DNA from: Clostridia bacterium
Lineage (GTDB): Bacteria; Bacillota; Clostridia; TANB77; CAG-508
Length of the DNA stretch: 64,000 nt
Direction: 5' to 3'
Assembly: GCA_017934475.1 (NCBI GenBank)
Contig: JAGBJN010000010.1
Coordinates: 159,611-223,610, forward strand
The translations under genes and the position numbers were made by a program. This document shows positions 54,162 to 63,300 of this stretch, one piece after another (the stretch's first letter is position 1; each line of letters opens with the position of its first letter). The notes under the pieces are model-generated. The model was not told the DNA's origin. It saw nothing but the letters and a program-made list of their open reading frames with translations, and ran no database searches.

Positions 54162-55013
54162 TTATGGAAGAGTATACAAATCCTTCACTAAATCGTAAGC
54201 AGCCTCCATTTCATTGCTGTCGAAACATATTTCCTGATTTCTGTTTTTAGGTAGTACCAACTTTAAAGCTAAAAACTTCGCTAAAGTTTTCTGTTCAATT
54301 ACCCTAAGGTAATCAAGACGATCATCATTTCGAAGTTTTTCATAAACTTGTTCCCATGAATCAGGAATCTGGTCAATTGCTTCATTATTTATTTCTATAC
54401 TATCTGCATAGATGAGAATAAATAATGTTTCAAGAGTTTCACGTTTGGAGTTAAGCTTGTCGAGTTCTTCTTTAGCAGAAGCTATGAGCTCATTGTATGT
54501 TTTCATTTTAGATTCCTCAGTTTCATAATCTTCTCGAAGTAACTCAACTTCTTTCATGATGTGATTAATAGTTTCTTCCAAATTTTGAAGCTGTTTCTTT
54601 CTACTATCAAGTCTGTTTCTAATTTGAGCTCTGTTTGAGAAAGAAAGCTTGTGCTTGCTCTCCAAAATGGCTATGTTAGATAAAGTTTCATCAATCTTAG
54701 ATAGAACCTTTTCAAGTGTTTCTGAATTCTCAGGTTCTATTTCAAGTGCTGGACCAGCACAGATAACAGGTTCCTGAGAAATAACATTCTCTACTTCTCC
54801 AGAGGTAATAGGATCTTCGGATTTTTTCTTTCTTTTCATTTTATCATTTTTTTCGAGCATCCGGGTTATCTTGCCATATGAAGAAGGCGAAGTGTATGAC
54901 TGTCTAAGTTCCTTCTCAAATTCTTCTTCTGATGAGATGGAAAATTTCTCCATAATTTCAGCTGAAGTCTTATTTTCCTTAAGCATCATGTGCATTTTCT
55001 TGGTGTCTAACAT
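54162..55013 (-). CDS. coiled-coil protein of GC-richer operon
   Basis: 283 residues, not recognised. Residues 1-~55 have a small helical domain; ~100-200 is a long coiled coil (SKIDETLSNIAILESKHKLSF and onward); the end is a compact helical domain. No membrane segment. Codon use (GAG, CTC, TCC, CGG) differs from the surrounding genome. It lies 1 bp downstream of the HTH gene, so both are co-transcribed. A DNA-organising or segregation role would fit a coiled-coil plus HTH pair, but is a guess. Confidence 0.75.
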   Translation of the reverse strand: MLDTKKMHMMLKENKTSAEIMEKFSISSEEEFEKELRQSYTSPSSYGKITRMLEKNDKMKRKKKSEDPITSGEVENVISQEPVICAGPALEIEPENSETLEKVLSKIDETLSNIAILESKHKLSFSNRAQIRNRLDSRKKQLQNLEETINHIMKEVELLREDYETEESKMKTYNELIASAKEELDKLNSKRETLETLFILIYADSIEINNEAIDQIPDSWEQVYEKLRNDDRLDYLRVIEQKTLAKFLALKLVLPKNRNQEICFDSNEMEAAYDLVKDLYTLP

Positions 55014-55014
55014 T

Positions 55015-55350
55015 TTATTCCTCCTCTTTAATTGTCAAAATGTTTGTAGTTACTTCAGAAATTTTTGTTTTTAATTTTGCTGCATAGTCTAAAACTTCAT
55101 CAAAATCAACAGCTGATGCCTGACGTGTTACTACTGAAATATTGTGCTTTGGATGCACTCTTTCAAGAAGTTCCTTTCGGTCATAGAAACCATTCTTATC
55201 TGCAATTTCTTGCAGATGAGAATAAATTGTAGTAGTTGTTACTTCGAATTTTTTTGCAATTTCAGGAATATTATACCCCTGATTATGATAAACCATAAAC
55301 TGGTTTATCATGTTTGTTACTGCCTGAGTCTGATCTCTTCCTCTTGCCAT
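55015..55350 (-). CDS. helix-turn-helix protein, same operon
   Basis: 111 residues. A helix-turn-helix at ~30-55 (YNIPEIAKKFEVTTTTIYSHL) has a sequence typical of resolvase or sigma-like HTH domains. GC-richer codons as in its partner. AAGGAGG precedes the ATG, and TCATAATTATGA, a perfect palindrome, lies in its leader (about 55368-55379), a possible operator. Not a known family. Confidence 0.72.
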   Translation of the reverse strand: MARGRDQTQAVTNMINQFMVYHNQGYNIPEIAKKFEVTTTTIYSHLQEIADKNGFYDRKELLERVHPKHNISVVTRQASAVDFDEVLDYAAKLKTKISEVTTNILTIKEEE

Positions 55351-55409
55351 AACATTGTCCTCCTTAGTTCATAATTATGACATTTAAGTGTTGACGAGTT
55401 ACAACTTAT

Positions 55410-55438
55410 ATTATACCACAATTTACATAAAATAGCAA
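55410..55438 (-). promoter_or_regulatory. promoter of the HTH/coiled-coil operon
   Basis: On the minus strand TTGCTA (55438-55433), 17-bp spacer, TATAAT (55415-55410) with extended TGG. Confidence 0.75.
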
Positions 55439-55517
55439 ATTAAAGGAAAATATAAAAAAGTAATAATAAGTATGAATAGAACATATATTTAAATAAAAAA
55501 ATAAATGGGGGAAAGGT

Positions 55518-56229
55518 ATGATAGTATTAAGTAGAAAAAGAATATTAGTTGTATCAGGTCTTTTATTTGCAAGTATGATTGCATTTGTAATGCAAAATAA
55601 AAGTATGGAAAAAACTGTTCCAACAGTATCACTTCCTGTAAGCAATAAGGTAATAGTTTTAGATGCAGGTCATGGAAAACCAGATGAGGGTGCACAAAGT
55701 AGTACACGGTACAACAGAGGCAGAAACTAATTTGAAAATTGCATTAAAAGTTCAAAATTTACTTGAACAATCTGGAAGTACAGTAATACTTACAAGAAGT
55801 GATGAAAATGCAATATACGATTTAGATAGTAAAACCTTAAGACAAAAGAAAATATCTGATATTCATAATAGGGTAAAAATAGGCAATGAATCTTCAGCAG
55901 ATATATTTGTATCAATACATTTAAATAAAATACCACAGGAACAATATTGGGGATGGCAATGTTTTTATAAAGATGGAGATGAACAAAGTACAAAGCTTGC
56001 AAAAAGCTTACAGAATAATTTAAATGAATCAATTGAAAGAGAAAATACAAGAGTACCAATGAAACTTGATAATGTATATATAATGAAGCATGTAGATATC
56101 CCAATATCTATAGTAGAATGTGGATTTCTATCTAACAAAGAAGAAGAAAAGATGCTTTTAGATGATACGTATCAAGATAAGTTAGCATGGGGAATATATA
56201 ATGGAATAATAGATTATTTTTATGAATAG
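55518..56229 (+). pseudogene. cwlD: cwlD-like spore-cortex amidase, frameshifted
   Basis: The first frame (55518-55730) gives a signal anchor and VIVLDAGHGKPDEGAQSS; the second frame gives GTTEAETNLKIALKVQNLL to the end. AGT AGT at 55698-55703 is followed by ACAC and then GGT ACA in the new frame, so one extra base lies at 55704-55707. Rejoined, all zinc ligands (H in AGHG, E in TEAE, H in SIHLN) and the catalytic E (VECGF) are present. CwlD starts muramic-lactam formation needed for cortex lysis in germination. Real loss or sequence error cannot be told apart. Confidence 0.85.
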
Positions 56230-56257
56230 GAAAAACCAGTCATTAGACTGGTTTTTC
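56230..56257. terminator. bidirectional terminator
   Basis: 12-bp stem GAAAAACCAGTC (56230-56241) with 56246-56257, ATTA loop; serves cwlD and the convergent small gene, whose stop lies in the loop. Confidence 0.9.
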
Positions 56258-56527
56258 TTTAAATTGTTTTTCGATTTTGTCCCAAAGGTCAAGTTTATCA
56301 GTTGGAATTACAAAACCTTTTGTGAAAGGCATTTTTTTCCGGACAAATCCATAATCTTCAAGGATTTGTATTGCTGATCTAGTCCAAGGAACTACATAAA
56401 AAACACATTGATCGACGAAAAGAAGTTTTTCGTCTTTGGAGCAATACGCTCCATTGAATTCGGAACTTGAAAGCTTTACAACTTCTAAAGCCATCTCTTT
56501 AAACTGCTGAAAATTTTGTAAATGCAT
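56243..56527 (-). CDS. hypothetical small protein with atypical codon use
   Basis: 94 residues, soluble, not recognised (CSKDEKLLFVDQCVFYVVP in the middle). GGAGG precedes ATG 56527; the longer frame runs through the promoter. Codon use is of the GC-richer style seen at 11435 and 54162-55350. It has its own promoter and terminator. Confidence 0.7.
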   Translation of the reverse strand: MHLQNFQQFKEMALEVVKLSSSEFNGAYCSKDEKLLFVDQCVFYVVPWTRSAIQILEDYGFVRKKMPFTKGFVIPTDKLDLWDKIEKQFKEKPV

Positions 56528-56569
56528 TTTTTCGTCCTCCTTTTCAATAATTAAGCAAATACAGATGCT

Positions 56570-56598
56570 ATTATAACATATATATGCAAATAAAACAA
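56570..56598 (-). promoter_or_regulatory. promoter of the 56527 gene
   Basis: On the minus strand TTGTTT (56598-56593), 17-bp spacer, TATAAT (56575-56570) with extended TGT. Confidence 0.7.
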
Positions 56599-56636
56599 TA
56601 AAAATGCAGAGAATTAAATTTTCCCTGCATTTAATT

Positions 56637-57194
56637 TTATTTAACATCTACTTTTAAGTTTTCTTTTTTAAAATAACCTTCTTTGTAAAATACTTTAAAG
56701 TACATAACTAAAGCAAATAGGGTAGCGGCAAGTGCAAGATAATATATATATATTGCAAAATCAAATTCTAAATTGAAATATCTAACAAGCATTGAGCACC
56801 CAATTGCTATGTAAAAAATAACTGTTGCTAGTTTACCATACCATCTACTAGATACAACTGTCTGCTTACCATATAGGAAAGAAGCTCCTGCTATTAATAA
56901 AACCTCTTTTATAAAAACAATAATGATAATCCATAAAGGAATAATTTGTCTTATATATAAACTAATCAATATTCCTATTTGAGTGGCTTTATCAGCAAGT
57001 GGATCAACAAGTTTTCCAAAGTTTGTAATACAATAAAACTTTCTTGCGATAAATCCATCTAAAACATCTGTAAGTCCGGATAATATTAGGAATGCAATTG
57101 CTTCAACATATCTGTCTTCAAATAAAAAGAATATAATAAATGGTATTAAAATAAATCTAATAATTGTAAGTGTATTTGGTACATATTTTAGCAT
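56637..57194 (-). CDS. pgsA: CDP-diacylglycerol-glycerol-3-phosphate 3-phosphatidyltransferase
   Basis: 185 residues with several membrane helices. The CDP-alcohol phosphatidyltransferase motif is complete: DVLDGFIARKF...GKLVDPLADK. It makes phosphatidylglycerol phosphate. AGGGGGA precedes the ATG. It lies 24 bp downstream of clpE on the same strand. Confidence 0.93.
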   Translation of the reverse strand: MLKYVPNTLTIIRFILIPFIIFFLFEDRYVEAIAFLILSGLTDVLDGFIARKFYCITNFGKLVDPLADKATQIGILISLYIRQIIPLWIIIIVFIKEVLLIAGASFLYGKQTVVSSRWYGKLATVIFYIAIGCSMLVRYFNLEFDFAIYIYYLALAATLFALVMYFKVFYKEGYFKKENLKVDVK

Positions 57195-57218
57195 AATTAA
57201 ATCCCCCTAAATTTTGCT

Positions 57219-59546
57219 TTATTCTTCAGTAATAATAAATTCAAGTTTATCTTCATTTTCTTTTGCTATAACTTTTTGTCCATTTTTTAATTCACCTTTA
57301 AGTATCATATCTGAAAGCTCATCTTCAACATATCTTATAATAGCTCTTCTTAAAGGTCTTGCACCATATTTTAAATCTGTTCCTTTTCTTAGTAAGAATT
57401 CTTTAGCTTCATTTGTTAATTCAAGTGTAATGTTTTTATCTGCTAAAGCTTTTTGAGTATCTCCAACCATAAGGTCTATAATTTGAAGTAATTGTTCTTT
57501 GTTTAAAGCTTCAAAAACAACAATATCATCAACACGATTTAAAAATTCTGGTCTAAAGCTTTGTTTTAAAGCATCCATAATTTTTGCTTTATTTCCAATT
57601 GCTGCACTACCACCAAAACCAATTGAGTTAGTATTTAAGTTTGATCCAGCGTTTGAAGTCATTATAATTATAGTATTTTCAAAACTTACTGTATTTCCTT
57701 GGTTATCTGTAAGTCTTCCATCATCTAATACTTGAAGAAGAATATTTAGTACATCAGGATGTGCTTTCTCAAGTTCATCAAGTAAAACAATTGAATATGG
57801 ATGTCTTTTAACTTTTTCAGTAAGTTGTCCAGCATCATCATAACCAACGTATCCTGGAGGTGAACCAATTAATTTAGAAGTAGAGTGACTTTCCATATAT
57901 TCTGACATATCTACTCTAATAATAGAATCTTCATCTCCAAACATTTCATAAGCTAAACTTTTTGCAAGTTCTGTTTTACCAACACCTGTAGGACCAACAA
58001 ATATAAATGAAGGTGGTCTTTTAGTGCTTTTTAAACCTGCTCTATTTCTTCTAATTGAACGAGAAACTGCTTCAATCGCTTCATTTTGACCAATAACTCT
58101 TTGATGAAGGTTATTTTCTAAGTTAAGTAATTTCATAGTTTCTTGTTCTGTTATTTTTTTAACTGGTATTTTTGTCCAACTTTCAATAACTTCAGCAATA
58201 TCTTGAACTGTAAGTTCTGTAAGTTTTAAGTTAGCATTTATTTTATCTATTTGTTCTGTTAAACTACATTCTTTTGCCTTTAATTCAGCAGCTTTTTGAT
58301 AATCTTCAGTTGAGTCTGCAAGAGCTGCTTCTTCTTTTTCTTCTTGAACTTGTTTTAATTCATTTTTAAGTACTTCTAATTGATATAATGATTTATTATT
58401 TAAGTTAATTCTTGAACAAGCTTCATCTAATATATCTATTGCTTTATCTGGTAAAAATCTATCATGTATGTATTTTTCTGACATAACAACAGTTTGTTTA
58501 ATTACATCTGTTGAAATTTTTACTTTATGAAATTCTTCATAATACTTTTTAATTCCCTCAAGTATATCAATAGAAGCATCAACTGATGGTTCTTCAACTA
58601 TAATAGGTTGGAATCTACGCTCTAAAGCAGTATCTTTTTCAATATATTTACGATATTCTTTTAAAGTTGTAGTACCAATTAATTGAATATCTCCATTTGC
58701 AAGTGAAGGCTTTAATATGTTAGCAGCATTCATAGAATGTTCTGCATCACCTGCACCTATTATATTATGGATTTCATCAATAACAAGGATGATATTACCT
58801 AAGTTTTTACATTCATCCATTATAGATTTCATTCTTGCTTCAAATTGACCTCTAAATTGAGTACCTGCAATAACTGCTGTCATATCTAACAAATAAACTT
58901 CTTTGTTAAGTAATTTAGCAGGAACATTTCCATTTGCTATTTTAATTGCTAAACCTTGTGCTATAGCTGTTTTACCAACACCTGGTTCACCAATCAAACA
59001 TGGATTATTTTTAGAACGTCTATTCAAAATTTGAATCATTCTTTGAATTTCTTTGTCTCTACCAACAACTGCATCTAATTCGTTGTTTTTTGCTTTGAAA
59101 GTAAGGTTTGTACCAAAAGTATCTAAAGCTTTTTTCTTTTTATTTTCTTTCATTTTTTTGTCAACTTTAACCTTTTTCTTTTCAGTTCCACCATTACCAT
59201 TTGCTTCGCCTTCAGCTTTATTAAACATATTTGAAAAAATTGCTCCAAGTGGAATACCTTGTGGTGCACCTTCTTCTGAACCTTCAATATTTTCATCTGT
59301 CATTTCCATTAACTCGTCCATATTGATTTCAGAAGACATATCTTGAAACATATTCTCTAATTGCTCAGACATATTTTTTAAATCTTCCTCAGAAATATTT
59401 GCATCTTTAGCAAGTGCTGTAAGAGGATTAATACCTTTTAATTTTGCACATTCATAGCAAAGTCCTTCATGAGAAAATGTATTATCAGGCATTTGTTTAT
59501 TTATAAAAATAACAGCCTGGTTTTTCTTACAATTTGAACATAACAT
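57219..59546 (-). CDS. clpE: ClpE-type Clp ATPase with N-terminal zinc finger
   Basis: 775 residues. Residues 1-~35 hold a zinc finger (CSNCKK...CYECAK), the ClpE hallmark. A variable linker follows, then AAA-1 with [11 protein letters not shown], a middle region with UVR-like coiled coil (~400-460), and AAA-2 with [11 protein letters not shown]. The IGFGG loop near 670 fits ClpP docking. It unfolds substrates for ClpP. AAGGAGAG is 11 bases before the ATG. No CtsR box was identified with confidence. Confidence 0.9.
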   Translation of the reverse strand: MLCSNCKKNQAVIFINKQMPDNTFSHEGLCYECAKLKGINPLTALAKDANISEEDLKNMSEQLENMFQDMSSEINMDELMEMTDENIEGSEEGAPQGIPLGAIFSNMFNKAEGEANGNGGTEKKKVKVDKKMKENKKKKALDTFGTNLTFKAKNNELDAVVGRDKEIQRMIQILNRRSKNNPCLIGEPGVGKTAIAQGLAIKIANGNVPAKLLNKEVYLLDMTAVIAGTQFRGQFEARMKSIMDECKNLGNIILVIDEIHNIIGAGDAEHSMNAANILKPSLANGDIQLIGTTTLKEYRKYIEKDTALERRFQPIIVEEPSVDASIDILEGIKKYYEEFHKVKISTDVIKQTVVMSEKYIHDRFLPDKAIDILDEACSRINLNNKSLYQLEVLKNELKQVQEEKEEAALADSTEDYQKAAELKAKECSLTEQIDKINANLKLTELTVQDIAEVIESWTKIPVKKITEQETMKLLNLENNLHQRVIGQNEAIEAVSRSIRRNRAGLKSTKRPPSFIFVGPTGVGKTELAKSLAYEMFGDEDSIIRVDMSEYMESHSTSKLIGSPPGYVGYDDAGQLTEKVKRHPYSIVLLDELEKAHPDVLNILLQVLDDGRLTDNQGNTVSFENTIIIMTSNAGSNLNTNSIGFGGSAAIGNKAKIMDALKQSFRPEFLNRVDDIVVFEALNKEQLLQIIDLMVGDTQKALADKNITLELTNEAKEFLLRKGTDLKYGARPLRRAIIRYVEDELSDMILKGELKNGQKVIAKENEDKLEFIITEE

Positions 59547-59583
59547 ATATTTACTGTCTCTCCTTTATAAAAATCATACAATT

Positions 59584-59612
59584 ATGATACAACAAAAGTA
59601 CGAAATAGTCAA
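59584..59612 (-). promoter_or_regulatory. sigma-A promoter of clpE
   Basis: On the minus strand TTGACT (59612-59607), 17-bp spacer, TATCAT (59589-59584). Confidence 0.65.
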
Positions 59613-59657
59613 CGGAAAAAGGGAAAAATGACATATAATATGTGTCATTTTTTGTCG

Positions 59658-59687
59658 ATATTTTACGAAAATATTTTCGTAAAATAT
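59658..59687. repeat. 30-bp perfect palindrome
   Basis: The sequence 59658-59687 equals its own reverse complement (centre ACGAAAATATTTTCGT). TGTAAAATAT occurs twice in tandem at 59701-59720, echoing its right arm. Likely an operator for the divergent clpE or the 59782 ORF. Confidence 0.75.
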
Positions 59688-59781
59688 TATTGATTTTTTA
59701 TGTAAAATATTGTAAAATATTTCCAACCTTTTCAATGTCAGAAAGGTAGCCTTTACTGAAGGGTGGAAAGGGGGAATACAT

Positions 59782-59898
59782 ATGACAAATTCCGAACTTA
59801 TTCTTAAGTTAGTTGAAATGTTAATTGCAGAAAAAGAAAAAACAGCTCAATTAGTTAAGGATAAGGAACAAAAGAAAGACAATTGTAGCAATACATAG
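59782..59898 (+). CDS. 38-residue small ORF
   Basis: MTNSELILKLVEMLIAEKEK at the start, predicted single amphipathic helix with a lysine-rich tail and one cysteine. AAAGGGGG is 7 bases before the ATG. A terminator follows its stop by 3 bases. An 18-bp stretch covering its start (59778-59795) is repeated exactly at 59979-59996, where the copy MTNSDLF stops at 60006. Either a small protein or part of a structured RNA. Confidence 0.5.
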   Translation: MTNSELILKLVEMLIAEKEKTAQLVKDKEQKKDNCSNT

Positions 59899-59901
59899 TC
59901 G

Positions 59902-59936
59902 AAAAAGGAGTAACATTGCAGGTTACTCCTTTTTTA
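59902..59936 (+). terminator. terminator of the 59782 ORF
   Basis: AAAAAGGAGTAAC (59902-59914) pairs with 59922-59934, seven-base loop, T tail. Confidence 0.88.
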
Positions 59937-59943
59937 TATAAAA

Positions 59944-60006
59944 AAGATATGTGCAATTGCAGTACACATATCTTAGAAACATATGACAAATTCCGATTTG
60001 TTTTAA
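59944..60006 (+). repeat. hairpin plus duplicated start of the small ORF
   Basis: AAGATATGTG/CACATATCTT at 59944-59953 and 59965-59974 forms a hairpin with an inner TGCAATTGCA palindrome but no T run. Then comes the 18-bp repeat with a 7-codon ORF. The rest of the gap to 60354 is AT-rich; it has a GC-richer island at about 60112-60142 and two AATAACAAAATG copies (60157-60190). Confidence 0.5.
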
Positions 60007-60354
60007 TGTACATATATAATAACATGTTTTCCATAAAATGTCAATTAAAGATAATAAAAATAACAAATAAAAAATAAGAAAAATAATCAAATTTATAAAA
60101 AATATTCATTTGCCCAAAATGGTAAACGATAGGGCGCGTAGTAATTTTATTAAAAAAATAACAAAATGTAATAAAAAAAATAACAAAATGATAAAAAAGG
60201 AATAGAAAAATCTTAAAAGTCTTTATCCGTAACTATATAGAATATAAATAACTGTAATAATTCATTTTTATAGATTGAAACAATAATAATTTTTTTATTA
60301 AAATGGAGATAGATTATTTTATTATTATATATAAACAAAAGAAAGGAAAATAAT

Positions 60355-63300
60355 ATGCTATCTAAGAAATTAAAAGCACAACTAAAAAGAATAGCAACTA
60401 GCACTGTACTAGCAGTAAGCACAGTAGCAGTTCTATTTGGCATGGGTGCAAATTTAGATAGCATTGTAAATCAAATAAAAGAACTTGCAAGAACAAATGC
60501 AAGTGAAATAAAAGCAGAAAGTGAAGCAATACTTAAAAGGGATAATACTGGATTTAGCTTAGATATAACAGCAAAAGATGATAGTGGAGTAAGAAAGATA
60601 GAAGTATACCAAGGCTCTAACAAAATAAAAGAGTTTAATTTTGGTGGAACAGATGACGTAGAATATGCAGATGTAAAATTAAATAATATTCCATTTGGAA
60701 GCAGTGAAACAATTACTGTAAAGGTAAATGGAGAAACAATAGATACAAAAGAAATTACAAATACAAGATATATAGCTACAGCACAAGATTTAGTAGCATT
60801 TAGAAATTCTGTAAATGCAGGAAACACTTATACAAATCAAACAGTAGAATTAGTAAATGATATTGATTTAAGTAGTGTTTGTTCATCAACAAAAGGAAGC
60901 TGGGTTCTAATCGGAACACAGAGTAGTTCTTTTACTGGAACATTTTCTGGTAATTATTTTAAAATATCGAATTTGTATGCTTGTGATACTACAAGTATTT
61001 TCATAGGTTTGTTTAGAAATATCCCAGCAGATGGCACTGTAAAAAATTTGTATATTTATAATCCATATGTAAATTCTAAATGTACAGTAGAAAGAGAACC
61101 ATTATATTCAGGAGGAATAACAGGGTATAACTCTGGAAAAATAATTAATTGTGGTGTTATTGGAGGAAGTGTATTGATTAACTCTAATGCTGGAACAGTT
61201 TCAGGAACATGGGCTCCTGGATATGCAGGGGGTATAGCAGGATATAGTGTAGGTACAATAAAAAATACATATAATTCTGCTAGAGTTGATATTCAAAGAT
61301 ATTATACTGGAGCAGGAGAGTATACAGAAAGTTTTGCAGGAGGTATAACTGCGAAAGTTTCAGCTTCAGGTTTAATAGAAAATTGTTATAATTCAGGAAA
61401 TATAAATGTTAATGCTTATTCTACTGCATATGCAGGTGGAATTGTAGCAAGGGTAGAAAGAAGTACTGCAATAGTAAGAAATTCATATAATTATGGTGGA
61501 GTAACAGCAAAATCTGAAAAATATAAAACATGGGTTGGTGGAATAGCAGGACTTAATGGATATACAAGTGCGACTGTTGGAACTATCAGCAATTCTTATT
61601 GCTTAAGTAATACTGCTTATTCATACTATAATGGATCAAATGGTGCATCTTCTACAGCAGGACGTGTTGATGCGGCTACATTAAAAGGATATGCTAGTAA
61701 GTTAGGTACAGCAAACTGGGTAGATGATAAGTATAATATAAATAATGGATATCCTATACTTCGTTGGCAAGTAGAATGTGCTGATCTAAATGTAAGACAC
61801 GAATATATGCATGTTGGGGATACAAAGCAATTAACACTTAATACAGATATATTGCCATTTAACAACGAATATGTGACATGGCATAGTTTTGATGAGGGAA
61901 TTGTTACTATTGATAGTAATGGTTTACTTTCTGCTGTTGGAGAAGGACAAACTACTATATGGGCAGAATACAGTAATCAATATGATATCAAAATTATGGC
62001 TAATATAAATGTTGCAAGAAAAGGAGCAGTTGCTATACCACAAGTTGAATTTTCAGGATATAGTGGATCAACTGCAAGAGGATGGACAATTATATTAAAA
62101 GAAGATGGTACGGTATGGGGAGTTGGACTTAATACTTATGGAAATTTAGGAAATGGAACAACAAGAACTATGTATGAGCCTGTACAGGTTCTTAAAGGAC
62201 CAAATGAACCATTAGAAAATATAGTTGATATTGCTGTTGGTGGATGGCATGTTGTTGCTTTATCTAATAGTGGAGAAGTTTATACTTGGGGCCATGGTGG
62301 TTCAGGAAGATTAGGAACAGGAAATGATTCTAATCAATATTATGCAACCAAAATAATGGATAATATGGTTGATGTTGATGTAGGTGAAGCATGTGGAATG
62401 GCACTTGATAGTTATGGCGAAGTATACACATGGGGATATAATGGATATGGACAACTTGGAATAGGTAATACTACAGCACAGATGTTACCACAACGTGTAA
62501 GTTGTAATGATGCAATTGAGATTTCTCAAAATTATCAGAGTTCAGGAATATTAGATAGTCATGGAAAAATCCAAACATGGGGATTGAATCTATGGGGTGG
62601 ACTTGGAATGGGAAATACTACAACATATACAAGCCCTGCAAATCCTAATGTAAGCAATATAGTTGATATTGAGATGGGTACAGTAACATGTCTTATCAAA
62701 AATACAGATGGTAATTTATATGTAACAGGAGATAACATACGTGGTAATTTTGCAAATGGAACAGAAAGTGATGCAAGATCATTTACTCAAACACGAGTAC
62801 CTTCAACAGTAAATGCAAACAACAAAGTAAGAATGATGAGTATGGGAGCAAAAGAAATAATAGTTGCTCTTCAAGATGGAACAATTTGGTCATCAGGAGA
62901 TAACTATTTTAGACAACTTTCAAGTGGATCAACAGCTTCATATGTTACAACTTATGTTCAAGCAAAAAATAATGATGGAAGTTTTGTTACTGGAGCAAGA
63001 GCAATTACTAGAAAGGAAGATGACACTTATAATACAGCATATGCGTCAAATTACTATGTGGACCAAGATGGTTATGTGTATTCAGTTGGAAATAATAGCT
63101 GCGGACAATTAGGATATGGTAATACAACAAGTACAAGTTTATTTACTAAAATGGGAATAGATTATCTAAATTATTTAGGTAACAGTATAGTATTAAATGA
63201 AGGTGAAAGTTACTCAATTAATTCAAATAACTTTAAGATACAAGAGTTTAATGTTGCATATGATTATGAACCAAAAAGTGTAGGTAGTTTAACATTTAGC

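Noticed and set aside
55663-56229. Stand-alone gene starting at ATG 55663
   Set aside because: That ATG lies in the wrong frame inside the first cwlD half; the zinc-binding AGHG would be missing.
60105-60150. Cyclic-di-GMP or other known riboswitch
   Set aside because: The short stem does not match any aptamer consensus I know; reported only as a low-interest island.
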